Positions 33,168-44,420 of a stretch of 64,000 nucleotides of DNA are shown in pieces. Position 1 is the stretch's first letter; the number at the start of each line of letters is the position of its first letter. The translations under genes were made by a program, and so were the position numbers. Origin of the DNA: Microdochium bolleyi (Eukaryota; Ascomycota; Sordariomycetes; Xylariales; Microdochiaceae). Where the stretch lies: NCBI GenBank assembly GCA_001566295.1, contig KQ964246.1, positions 1,302,001-1,366,000 of the forward strand. The letters are read 5' to 3'. The notes beneath the pieces were generated by a model, which was not told the DNA's origin, ran no database searches, and was given only the letters and a program-made list of their open reading frames with translations.

Positions 33168-34951
33168 ATGTCGCCTCTTTCCGGAGTCGAAGTCTCCAAG
33201 CACGACAGCAAGGAATCTTGCTGGGTCGTCGTCCATGTACGAGCCTTCCTGCACAAGGACGCGGTCACGCCGTGACGCATTTGCTGATTGTCGTTGCAGG
33301 GCAAAGCATACGATGTCACCGAGTTCCTGCCAGGTATGGCCATAACCCCTGGTCCCAGGCGCAAACCCGGCACAGAGGCTAATGTGACATCTCAGAACAC
33401 CCGGGAGGCATGAAGATCATACTCAAGTATGCCGTACGTAATCCGTTGATGGCCTGTACCATTACCATGCACGTCCTTGTCGCCCCCTCGAATTCCAATG
33501 AGCTGACCAAGTACCACACATCACAGGGCAAGGACGCGACCGCAGAGTACGAACCCATCCACCCCCCCGACACGCTCGACAAGTACCTCGACAAGTCGAA
33601 GCACCTCGGCCCCGTCGACATGACCACCGTTGTCAAGGTCGAGGAGGAGTTCGACCCGGATGAGGAGGCCCGCCAGCAGCGCGTCACGGACAAGCCGCTC
33701 CTCGAGCAGTGCTACAACCTTATGGACTTCGAGGCCGTGGCCAAGAACGTCATGAAGCGCGGCGCTTGGGGTTACTACTCGAGTGCGGCCGATGACGAGA
33801 TTGTGAGTCGCCCTACCCCTAACAAGTCCTCTCTCTCCATGAACAGCAGACTAATCACAGTCTATTTCTGGGGATAGACTATGCGTGAGAACCACGAGGC
33901 ATACCACCGGATATGGTTCCGTCCCAAGATCCTCGTCGACGTCAAGGAGGTCGACTTTTCTACCACCATGCTCGGCACGAAAGTCGACATCCCCTTCTAC
34001 GTCACCGCCACGGCGCTCGGCAAGCTGGGCCACCCAGAGGGCGAGGTCGTCCTGACGCGCGCGGCCGCCAAGCACAACGTGATCCAGATGATCCCCACAC
34101 TAGCCTCGTGCTCGTTCGACGAGATCATGGACGCCGCCGAGGCCGACCAGGTGCAGTGGCTGCAGCTGTACGTCAACCAGGACCGCGCCATCACGAAGCG
34201 CATCGTGCAGCACGCCGAGAAGCGCGGGTGCAAGGGGCTCTTCATCACCGTCGACGCGCCCCAGCTCGGCCGCCGCGAGAAGGACATGCGCGCCAAGTTC
34301 ACCGACCAGGGGACCAACGTCCAGCAGGGGCAGAGCACGGACAACTCGCAGGGCGCGGCGCGGGCCATCTCGTCGTTCATCGACCCGGCGCTGTCGTGGA
34401 AGGACATCCCCTGGTTCAAGAGCATCACCAAGATGCCCATCATCCTCAAGGGCGTGCAGCGCGTCGAGGACGTGCTCAAGGCCGTCGAGCACGGCTGCGC
34501 CGGCGTCGTCCTGTCCAACCACGGCGGGCGGCAGCTCGAGTTCGCGCCCTCGGCGATCGAGGTGCTCGCCGAGGTCATGCCCGTCCTGCGGCAGCTCGGG
34601 CTCGAGAGCAAGATCGAGGTCTACGTCGACGGCGGCGTCCGGCGCGGCACCGACATCCTCAAGGCCCTGTGTCTCGGCGCCAAGGGCGTCGGCATCGGCC
34701 GCCCCTTCCTGTACGCCATGTCCGGCTACGGCTTCGAGGGCGTGGACCGCGCCATGGCCCTGCTCAAGGACGAGATGGAGATGAACATGCGTCTGATCGG
34801 CTGCACGAGCATCGACCAGCTCAACCCGTCCCTCGTCGACACGAGGAACATCCACGCGCATGTCACCAGCGTGCCCACGGATCACCTAGGCCGTAAAGTA
34901 TACGACACATTGGCCACGCCTGCCTGGAAGGAACCGAAGGCGAAGTTGTAA
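33168..34951 (+). CDS. CYB2: flavocytochrome b2, L-lactate dehydrogenase (cytochrome)
   Basis: Exons 33168-33236, 33300-33333, 33396-33433, 33527-33802 and 33878-34951 encode 496 residues. A cytochrome b5-like domain comes first, with haem ligands His36 (in EHPGG) and His59 (in EPIH). It is followed by an FMN-dependent alpha-hydroxy-acid dehydrogenase domain with YYSSAADDE, IQMIPTLAS, QLYVNQDR, the catalytic His354 in SNHGGRQLEF, then YVDGGVRRGTDILKAL and GIGRPFLYA. The enzyme oxidises L-lactate to pyruvate and passes electrons to cytochrome c. Yeast Cyb2 has a mitochondrial presequence; this model begins directly at the b5 domain (MSPLSGVEVSKHD), so location is uncertain. A related hydroxy-acid substrate is possible. 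Intron 3 is 93 nt and stop-free in frame. Confidence 0.93.
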
Positions 34952-35170
34952 GAAAAAGTGTCTTTATGTTCATCGGCCGTCCTTGGGGAGCGCTTTGCAG
35001 GGAATTTATTCACAAGCAGTTTCTCTGTTTTGCGTATATATAAACGAGATATTGTTTAAACCATTTTCACTTCTCAGCAGTCATATCAGATTTGTCTTGA
35101 TGTTTTGTCTAAATCATTGATACGTTACGAACACTAAAGAAGTAGCGCCATATTCAATGTGTTGCTCTTT

Positions 35171-38100
35171 TTACTTCCCACCTTTCTTGCCCTTCGCAAT
35201 ATCATCATCCACAATCGGCACACCGGGGATCTCCACACCCAGGATCTCATACTGCATCCCGAAATACGCATCGCTCGCGACAATGACATCCACCTTCCTA
35301 CCCTTGGTCCTAGCCTCGGGCGTCTCGGCCTCGGGGAGCTTGATGCTCGCCCGCGCCGTTGGCCTCGATCCAACACTGACACCGCCGCCACCACCACCAC
35401 CACCCGCCTTCCCGCCACCACCCGCGGAAGCCCACCCCGCGCGCTTCACGGCGATGATCTCGTCGCGCGCGACGTCACAGACGACCACGAACCATCCTTC
35501 GGTCTGCGGCTTGGGGTACCTGGGAGCGTAGACGCGGCCCTCGCGCTCGACGATGGGATTCAGCCGGCGCAGCGTCACCGTGAGGGACTGCGCGGTGACG
35601 TCGTCTGCCTTGACGCTGATGTTGGGCAGGATCGACGCGGCGCGGTGGAAGCGGGCCTGCTGCGCCGAGGGGATGTGCAGAGAGCTGGCCGCGAGCTTCT
35701 CAAGCTGTGCACGGTTCAGGGTGCTGAGTTTCTGGAGTGTCATCTGGCTGTCGTTCGTTTCCTTGCCGTTCTTCTTGGTGACTGCTGGGAGGGCAGATTC
35801 GGACTCGGCCTTGACGCCGGGCAGGATCGACAACGGGTTGTCCTCGGGCCACCGTGCCGACTTGATGCACTGCAGGAGCTTGATCATCTCGAGACAACTG
35901 GACAGGTATCCCAGCTCCGTCAGGACGTCGATGGAGGCCTGGATGATACGGATGGCCTGGTCGAGCACGCTCGTCTGGTCACCGACGTAATCGGTGATGG
36001 GCAGATCAATGCGTGCCATGTGCGCCTGCAGGAGCAGGAAAGCCTTGACGTGCGGATCCCACATCGGCAGGCCGAAGTGGTCGCCGCCGTATGGCAGGTG
36101 CTTTGACAGCTCGGCGTTGATCAGATCCTCGTTGTGTCGGACGGGCAGCTCGTCGTACTCGGTCGCGCGTGACATCCAGGATAGGACATCAGCGAACGAC
36201 GCCTTGGGCTTGGCTTGCTTGACGAGCGAGCGGATCGTCTTGTGGGAGAGATAATAGTAGCTCATAATCTTACCGAGCGGTGTCGGGTCGACGTCGCCAT
36301 TAGGATAGATCTCGACACACTTGGACTCTGCAAGCTCGTTCAGCGAGTTGGTAACCATCTCAACCATGAATTCGTTCGCCAGTTGCTGGGCAGCGATTGT
36401 GTTATGCTCCTCAGCGGACACCTCCAGGCCGTAGTATGACGGATTCTTATGCAGACGGCGGAAGAAGAAGGTCCAGGTGAGATAGTCCAGGGCGTCTTGC
36501 TTTGTGATGATGGTCTCAGCAGAGACCTCGGCGCACAAGTGGTTGTCGAGAACGGTGTGCAAGGAGGACTCAACAGGGAAGCCCGTGTGGAGGAAGTGCT
36601 TGTAGAAGTCCTTCTTGGCATTCTGCGTGAAGATGCGAGCCACGCCAGAATTGTCGAACTGCGGACGGCCAGCTCGGCCGAGCATCTGCAGCACATCTGT
36701 GAGATCCATGTCCTTGTACCCCTCGATCTTTGCATCGAAGAATTGCGTGCCCTTGACAACAACCAAATGGGCTGGCAAGTTGACACCCCAAGCCAGGGTA
36801 CTAGTTGCAACCAGGACCTGGATCTTGTTATGGAGGAACAGCTCCTCGGCGAGCTGGCGATCCGATTCCACGAGACCAGCATGGTGCAACCCAATGCCGA
36901 AGTTGATCGCCTCCTTCAAAGCATCGTCCTTGACCCGTGCGAGGTTGAGTTGCAGGTCGTCCTCGTCCATGTGCACAAACCGCCTGGGGTTCTCTTCCAT
37001 GCCGCAGAAGTTGATGAGGTCCTTGGCAGTCAGTCTGGTCTGTCGCCGGGAGGGCACAAACACGATGACGGGCTTCTCCGGGCTGTGGTTCTTGATGGCG
37101 AGGAATGTGGGCCGGTTCATAGACTGCATTAATGGACAGAAGCCTCGAACTTCTGGGAATCCGTCGATATACAACTCTAGTGGGACTGGACGGACTGAGT
37201 GCCTGAAGTTGAACAAGCCTTCTTTGACACCGAGCCAGTTTCCAAGATCAGTAGCGTTGGCGCAGGCCGTGGACATGCCCAAGAGTCGAACAGCGTTCTT
37301 GGTCGACTCGGCGATGTAGTTCATGCCTGTATCCTGTCAATAAAAGGTTGCCAACATGATTTCGATATGCTTGTACTTACGCGACACGATGATCTCCAGA
37401 ATGGGACCGCGATCTCCGGCCAACAGATGAATCTCGTCAATAATGACCAGAGACACCTTGCGTACATAGCCTCTTGTCTGCCAGCTTCTGGAAATACCGT
37501 CCCACTTCTCTGGGGTCGTGACAATGATGTTGGCATCCTGAATTGTTCTTGTGTCTGGTGTGTTGTCACCGGTCAACTCGACCAGCTTGAGACCCAGCGG
37601 TCCCGCCAGACGTGCTCCCCAGTCCTTGACACGCTCGCGGACGAGTGCCTTCATGGGCGCGATATAGACCACCTTGGATCCAGGCTTCTCGCGGAATGCC
37701 CACCACATGGCGAGCTCGGCGGCCACAGTCTTGCCACTGCCAGTGGGCGAACCAAGGAGCACGTTTGCAGGAGTGTGGTACAGCGTGTGGAAGATCTGTG
37801 TCTGCATGGGGTTGAAGAACTGGAAGCGCTTGGCGTATAATTCCTCCAGGCCGGGATTCTTGAGGGCCGAAATGGGCAAGGGCTGGAGATTGAGCAGGTC
37901 AGTATAGACACTCTCCGTGTCTGGCCGGATGAGATGCTGGAATGACACGGGTGTCACTGTCTCTGCTCCAAGCCACTTATCAGATACTGCTCGGACGTAG
38001 ATCTGATCGGGCAAAGGGTCGGACAAGGGGATCGTGAAATTGAGCTCGTGATCGTCATACAACTTCCGCCTGTTCAGGATGAAGAACTCGTGATGGTATA

Positions 38101-41100
38101 TCTCCGATGTCTCGGAGTTCTCGACCCAAACGTAGAAAGACTCTGATTTCCCATGCATATAGTCATTCCACCTGAAGTCCGGTGTGATGTAGAGCTTGAT
38201 TCTGAGAACGTCACGGTTCAATGGGGCAATCTCTGCTTCCACTGAGACAGTAGGGAAGTTGCTGATGATGCCAGCGATTTTCTTGCCTGCGTTTTGGTTG
38301 TGCACGAGGCCGCCCACTTCGGCTGGCTCCATGTCCCTTAGTGCCTCGATTGAGAGTGAGTCCTTCGCGTCGACCTGGTTGAGCACTGACTTTGGCAGGT
38401 CGAACTGATGCAGCGGATGCTGGAACGGCCAAATGCGCTTCTCGATAGACTTCGCCAGGGTGAGCAAGACAAGACACTGATGTCCCCAACGGCGGTTCAA
38501 GGCGATCATGAAGAGTGCTCGGCAGATTCTGCCAGCCTGCTGCGCAACGTAGTTCAGATCGTTGCCAAGCGCGAAATCCTCCGGCTGTGCTCGCGAGATG
38601 TAGGCTTGCAGCAGGATATTCGTCTTTGCCTGAGGTGTATCAATGCCACCTTTGACATCACATGGCGCCACATCATTCTTGAGCCTCGTGAGCTCATCTG
38701 CCTCGCTGTCTCGAGATTGCACATTGTCAAACTCTCCACTCATGCTGATCATGGCGAGGATGTCGGCTTCCGTCGAATGCGGCTTCATCATCTCGTTGAA
38801 GACCAGGACACTAGTCTGCTGGATGTAGTACTGACTGGCGATACGTCCAACGTCTTTGCTTCGCAGCTCCTCGGTAGTCTCATTGAAGATGATCATCTGG
38901 CTCTTCTGCAGAGTGCGGGCAGCCTGAATCGCAAGTTGGCGTCGCCTTTGGACCAGGGTCGGATCATCTCTCATCTCAGACCACTCGATACCATAAGCCA
39001 TGGGGTTCCTTTTCATCCTGACAAACAGATAAGAGTACCCGATCCACTGAACCGCTTCTGGTATAGACGTGACGGTTCCGAGTGCAATTTCTGCGTTGAG
39101 GTTGTCCACAAGCTTCGCCGAGAACCTGGATTCGATGGGCTGCTGTTCTGTGACTGCCGTCAGGTAGTGTGGCAGTCTGTCCGCAGTGGTGCAGATCATG
39201 CCGATGCCTGTGTCCTCGAATTGCGGTCGACCAGCACGACCAAAGATTTGCAGGACGTCAAGGATTCCAAGATCCACGAACTTTCCTTCTTGTGCACTGT
39301 ACACCTGGGTTCCCTTAATGACGACTGCCGCGGCAGGCAAGTTGACACCCCATGCGAGCGTGGCAGTACAGCACAACACTCTCAGTACTCCTTCGGAAAA
39401 CAGTCGCTCCATCAAATTTCGGTCGGATCTGGTCATGCCCGCGTGATGGATACCAAGGCCTTTGGGCAGGAGGTCCCGCAGTTCTCGGGCCTTGCAAGAC
39501 TTCATGTCCTTGACCGCCTGCTCATACTTCGGATGTGCCTGGGGATCGAACAAATCGACGCAAACCTGATCTACAGCTTTTTCGTAGAGCATCTTGGCGG
39601 TCAGGAGTGTATCGCGCCGTGAATGCACAAAGACCATGACCTGGTGATCACACTCGAGCATCTCTCTGACTTTCTCGAAGCCGACTGTGTCGAGGTTCTC
39701 CCTTGACTGCTTCGAGCCCGCCTTGCCACGAACACCGATGAAGTGCTGTTCGAGAGGAACAGGACGAAAAGATGCATCAAAGTAAAAGAGGCCAGCGTAG
39801 CGGTTGACCTTGAGGAAGTCTGCGACGTCGATGTAGTTGGGCAGCGTAGCGCTGAGGCCGACAATGCGAATCAGTGACTGCGTGCTCTCGACTTGTCTCT
39901 CTGTTCGCGCGACGAGCGACTCTAGGACAGCGCCACGCTCGTCGTGTAGCATGTGCACCTCATCGATGATGAGAAGTCGGACTTTCTGCACCAGCTCCGT
40001 GTCGCCTGTACCTTTTCTGGTAACAACATCCCACTTCTCGGGCGTGGTCACGATGATCTGGGTCTGTACGATCTCCGCCTTGGTGAGATGCATATCTCCC
40101 GTGTATTCGCGGGCTTTGATCCCCAGCCATGCTAGACGTTTGCCAAGCTTCTCCGTAATCTCAGCGGCAAGCGCTTTCATGGGAGCAACATATACGATCT
40201 TGAAGTCCTCCAGGTCGACTGCGAAGTCTGCGGCCTGGGTGTTTTCGATCGGGTTAGGTGTGACGTAGTGGCCAATGGTCGAAAGAATGGTGAGCATGGC
40301 TGCATCTGTTTTGCCGGCACCAGTCGGGGCACATATGAGCATGTTCTCGCTCGTCTTGTAGGCAACGGGGTACACAAGACTTTGCATCCTGTTGAGAGTT
40401 TTGTATCCTTTGAAGGTTCTTCGACATAGCCCGTCCATATCGGCAATGTTGATGAGTTTGCGACCTGGTCCGAGAGTGCCGGGTTCGCCTGCTGGAATAA
40501 AGTACTCCTCGTACTTCTCAAATTGCCTTCGCTCGCTGCCGGCAGGCAGAGCATACTTCTTGCCAGTCGTGCTCAAAGTGTTGCCAGCGTTGTGTGCTTT
40601 GTATACATGAGGGTATTGTTCTTCCTTGTGCATCGAGGTCTCCAAGGTGGCATTCTTGTGCTCGTAGTCGCGTTGCCGGAGGGCCGCGTCCCGTTCAGAT
40701 CGGGACAGCAGCCGACCCGTAGCTGTAGGCTCAGCTATGCTAAACGTGCTTGCAAGGATTTCGTCCTTCTTGGATAGAACCTCAATGACAAAGTCTAGGT
40801 CATCGAATCCGACGAGGTCCGTGAGCTGCATCTGGACTTCGTCCTCGGAGCGATCCGATCCGAGGATCTCCAGGATCTGGGCCTGGAAAGCATCAGGTGA
40901 GAGTCCGTCTTTCTTCACGGCGATGATGGCAGACTGGTTGGCAAACCAGGAAGACCCCGCCTGGGAGTCCCCGATGGTGTCGTCCGCGAAGTCGCTGCTG
41001 TACAGGTCGGCCTCGCTGTCTGAAATGAAATCCCAGATGTCGTCACCGCTGTTGCCCGAAGTGAAATCCTCGTCTTCATCGAGCTCGAAGGAATCTCCGT

Positions 41101-41215
41101 TTGCTGATGGGTTCTTACCAGCGTTTTGTGGCAGTCTGAGATCCTCGAGCGCTGCCTTCATGGCGGCAAACTGGGCACGCCATTGTGCCTCAGCAGAGCT
41201 CGCCGAGCCGCTCAT
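35171..41215 (-). CDS. SLH1: Slh1/ASCC3-type double DExH helicase
   Basis: Exons 41215-37381 and 37326-35171 encode 1996 residues. After an acidic N-terminus come two Ski2-like helicase cassettes, each followed by a Sec63 domain. Cassette 1 has APTGAGKT (296-303), TTPEKWDVV and DEVH (418-421); cassette 2 has GSPTGSGKT (1155-1163), TTPEKWD and DEIH (1260-1263). The intron interrupts IIVS-RMNYIAES. The segment GRKLINIADMDGLCRRTFKGYKTLNRMQ fits Slh1/ASCC3 rather than the splicing helicase Brr2. Slh1 is the motor of the ribosome-quality-control trigger complex, which splits stalled, ubiquitinated ribosomes. Near the C-terminus is a Gly-rich tract (35380-35425, GGT/GGC codons) that is probably a linker variable between strains. 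Confidence 0.95.
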
Positions 41216-42372
41216 GGTTCTGAATTTTGAGTTGCTGTCAGGTGACCTCTGTCGGGCGAGACTTGCTCTGTAGGTGAGATTGTTCTCACAATATCTGTTG
41301 TGAAGCAGAAGATTCTTGGTCTCAGCTCATGACTTTGAGAATGTGCATAGAGACAGACCGACGTTGAGTGATGACTCTTCGGCGAGCTCAAGCAGCCACG
41401 AAGCCCCACCACGAATGGGTGGATCATGGTGCACATGTGTTTGTTCAGAATCTTGACAATAATGGACCAAAGGCGACCAAGGCCACAAAATAAAGCTGAC
41501 ACAACGGACTCCACATCGGACAGTTTGTTATTCTGCATGGACAGAAATCGAAGGTCTTGAAAAGCGTCGACTCAATGGTGGTGACTCTTATCTGGATGAG
41601 CCAAGAATGTCGCTGTGAGTTTGTGTATAGAGTAGACCTTGGCGCCCAGCACTACTCTGGGCCGGCTCCAGAGCCGACTGGAGCCTCAGGAGAGTCACAT
41701 TTCTCAAGGAGAAAAGAAGAAGCCGAGCAAGCCGGGGATTCACTGTTGCCTGTTCGGTAGCTGCAAGCACAGGGCGATCATTGGCGACAAGTCGACGCTG
41801 AAGGTCTGCGAAGAAGTGGTCGGCTGCAACATCAGCATGGCCCGGAGCACGTGGGAAACAACACAAGCATCAGAACGCTTTGGTGCTTGTGGCATGACTT
41901 TGGAAGCCTACGACAGACGAACACAGCTGGAGCATAACTAGCATCCCCGATTGTGAAGGCAGGAAGCCTGGCTGATCTCAGCCCTGGATCCCAGCTGAGC
42001 CCGAGGAAGCCGGCCCCCACAAGCTTAATGCTTGAGTGCGGGCTTGGGCCCAGCCCGCTGCTCAAGTGACCTCACAAGGCGGTGGCCCTGTTGCAGCAAC
42101 CAGGACCCGACTCTCGACTGTCCAGGGCTTCGGCCTCCACCGTCACCACCGCCGCCATCCGCCACCCCTCCCGGCCGAACCACCGTCTCTGATCCCTTGG
42201 GTTTCCTTGTCGTTCCGCCCATACCGCTGCTCAGCCATTCCCCTCGACGCCAGCAGCTCGATCTCCCATCCTTCCTTTACCTACGTTCTTCGAACCTCGA
42301 CAACTCGACGGCTCTGCAACGACACACGAGACACGACCCCGATTCGCCCACTCCAGCCCATATCCCGCCACC
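41216..42372. other. divergent promoter region, SLH1 and YKT6
   Basis: No gene recognised in 1157 bp. The last 250 bp before YKT6 are rich in CCN triplets and pyrimidines, as in many fungal leaders. Confidence 0.5.
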
Positions 42373-43329
42373 ATGAAGTTGCACTATATCGGTGTACGTC
42401 AGATCTCCGCCAGCAGCCTTGTCCCTGGCCTGTGCAGCACAACACAGCACAGCACAACACAGCCCTCGTATCGATCATTATCTGACGAATTCCACGCCTA
42501 CAGGTTCTCAAGAACGACATCAAGCCCGCCGCCGAGCTTGTATGCGAAAAGGAGCTGAGCGCATACTCGCGCTTCACCCGCCAGAAGTAGGCTGTCCCTG
42601 ACGCTACCCTCCGCCTCCGCTTCGTCTCCCAGTTCACTTCGGCTCGACGAAAGAAGAGACACCCCTTGACTCAAAGTCCGGGAGGCCGCCACGACCTAAA
42701 AACCACCCATCTTCACGTCCAGAAGCTGACAATCGCGTGTTTCTCACAACGCAGCTATGGCGAGTTCATGACGCTCTTCGCCAAGACGGTCGCCGAGCGG
42801 ACGCGCGCGGGCCAGCGGCAGGACGTCGAGGAGCAGGACTACACATTCCACGCCTACGGTCGTTCCGAGGGCGTCTGCGGCATCATCATCAGCGACCACG
42901 AGTACCCGGCGCTCGTCGCGCACCAGCTGCTCAGCAAGGTCGTCGACGAGTTCCTCGCGGCCAACCCGAAGGCCAGCTGGGCCAGCGCAACGTCGACCAC
43001 GCCCAGCGGGATCGTGATGCCCGAGCTCAAAGACTACCTCACAAAGTACCAGGACCCGCACCAGGCCGACAGCATCATGAAGATCCAGCGCGAGCTGGAC
43101 GAGACAAAGATCGTCCTGCACAAGACCATCGAGAGCGTCCTCCAGCGCGGTGAGAAGATTGACGACCTGGTTGCGAAGAGCGACGGCCTGAGTAACCAGA
43201 GCAAAATGTTCTACCGTACGTCTGAGACCACGTTAGCATGTCCACAGGCAAGATCTCACACTAACGATGGATCCCACACCAACCACAGAACAAGCCAAGA
43301 AGCAGAACTCGTGCTGCATCCTCATGTAA
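42373..43329 (+). CDS. YKT6: SNARE protein Ykt6
   Basis: Exons 42373-42393, 42504-42586, 42755-43215 and 43289-43329 encode 201 residues, against 200 in yeast. The longin domain (about 1-125) starts MKLHYIGVLKNDIKPAAEL and contains RFTRQNYGEFMTLFAKTVAERT. The R-SNARE motif follows (about 138-195) with the zero-layer Arg in VLQRGEKIDDLVAKSDGL. The last exon encodes QAKKQNSCCILM: Cys198 is the prenylation site of the CaaX box and Cys197 the palmitoylation site. Ykt6 acts at ER-Golgi, Golgi, vacuole and autophagosome fusion. Intron 1 contains a CAGCACAACACA-type microsatellite. Splicing is needed to reach the CCILM terminus. Confidence 0.96.
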
Positions 43330-44420
43330 ACACTAAGCAAGCCAACATTGGAAGGGCAATGAATACGCCTATAATCACAGCAGCGATGCGCTTCGCCTCA
43401 TGTCAGGGACATGTTCGCCAAAGAAGCCATGCGCTCCCCTACGGAAACAGCATCACGATGATTTGTGGCATGCATATATGTTTTGTTCGTTTATTTTTCT
43501 CAGTAACGCCCAAACGAACACGTAGAGAAATTGCCTCCATCGGGGGTCGGCCTTGTATGGAGCAGTAGCGTAGTAGCAGGGCACACAGGAAGGGCAATCG
43601 GATTTGGGGGATAGTTTCTCTCCTCGTTAAGACAAAAACCTCTCAGCCAGAGTTTGGGTACCTTGCCACGATCTCACGTTTGAAGTTCTGTTTCGAACCA
43701 GGTAGTAGAACATCGATCTCCACTCGCACGGAGCCCATCATATCCGTGCTACTGATGCTGCTGCTGCTACTAGTGTGTTTCTGGTGCTAAACATGTGTTG
43801 GCTTCAATTCTGCACATTCAAACATATAGCGTTATGGCACAGGGAAATGCTTCATTTTGTGAAAGCTATGAAAAGGCAATGAGTGCTAGATCCAGACACC
43901 CAGGCTATGCCGGAAAGGCCTCGCTCGAAAGAACAAGGCAAGATGGCGGAAATGAGCGTCGAGAAGATTTTCAGAAGCAAGAAAGACATTGGCTGAACGG
44001 AGAAGAAAGAACAGACCGAGACCCCCGGATCCGATGAGTGAATAACGCCTTGCTCGAATAGAGTTCTTTGGGCCCCTTTGCTGCGGTAAAACTTGAGCAT
44101 GAATGAAAAACACAACCCGGAAACTGGAGAAAGTTGGAACGCGACCGAAGTGCTCCTGTATGATGATGGAGACATGTCTGTCTCGCGCGTGCGCTCGAGA
44201 GCTTTGCTGGCCCATGCCCAGCACGATTCCAACAACCGTCTCAAGGTGCAAAGAAAATGCAGATAAGAAGTATGCTTGTGTATGTGTGTATGTGCATGAC
44301 AAAGGAAATCATGAAGTTGGTCGAGACTGATCAAACCTGTCGGCTAGCGACAGTGGAAGCTAGAATGTAGTTGTGCTCGTGTGAGTCATGATGTGCTCCG
44401 AAGCATCACTGCAATGCCGT
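43330..44420. other. convergent 3' region
   Basis: YKT6 and the next minus-strand gene end on either side. A short GCT run (GATGCTGCTGCTGCTAC) lies near 43757. Otherwise nothing is seen. Confidence 0.5.

Noticed and set aside
33913..34896. 327-residue frame overlapping CYB2 on the same strand, and antisense frame 34100-34885
   Set aside because: Shadow frames of GC3-rich CYB2 codons; Arg/Ala/His-rich without any family resemblance.
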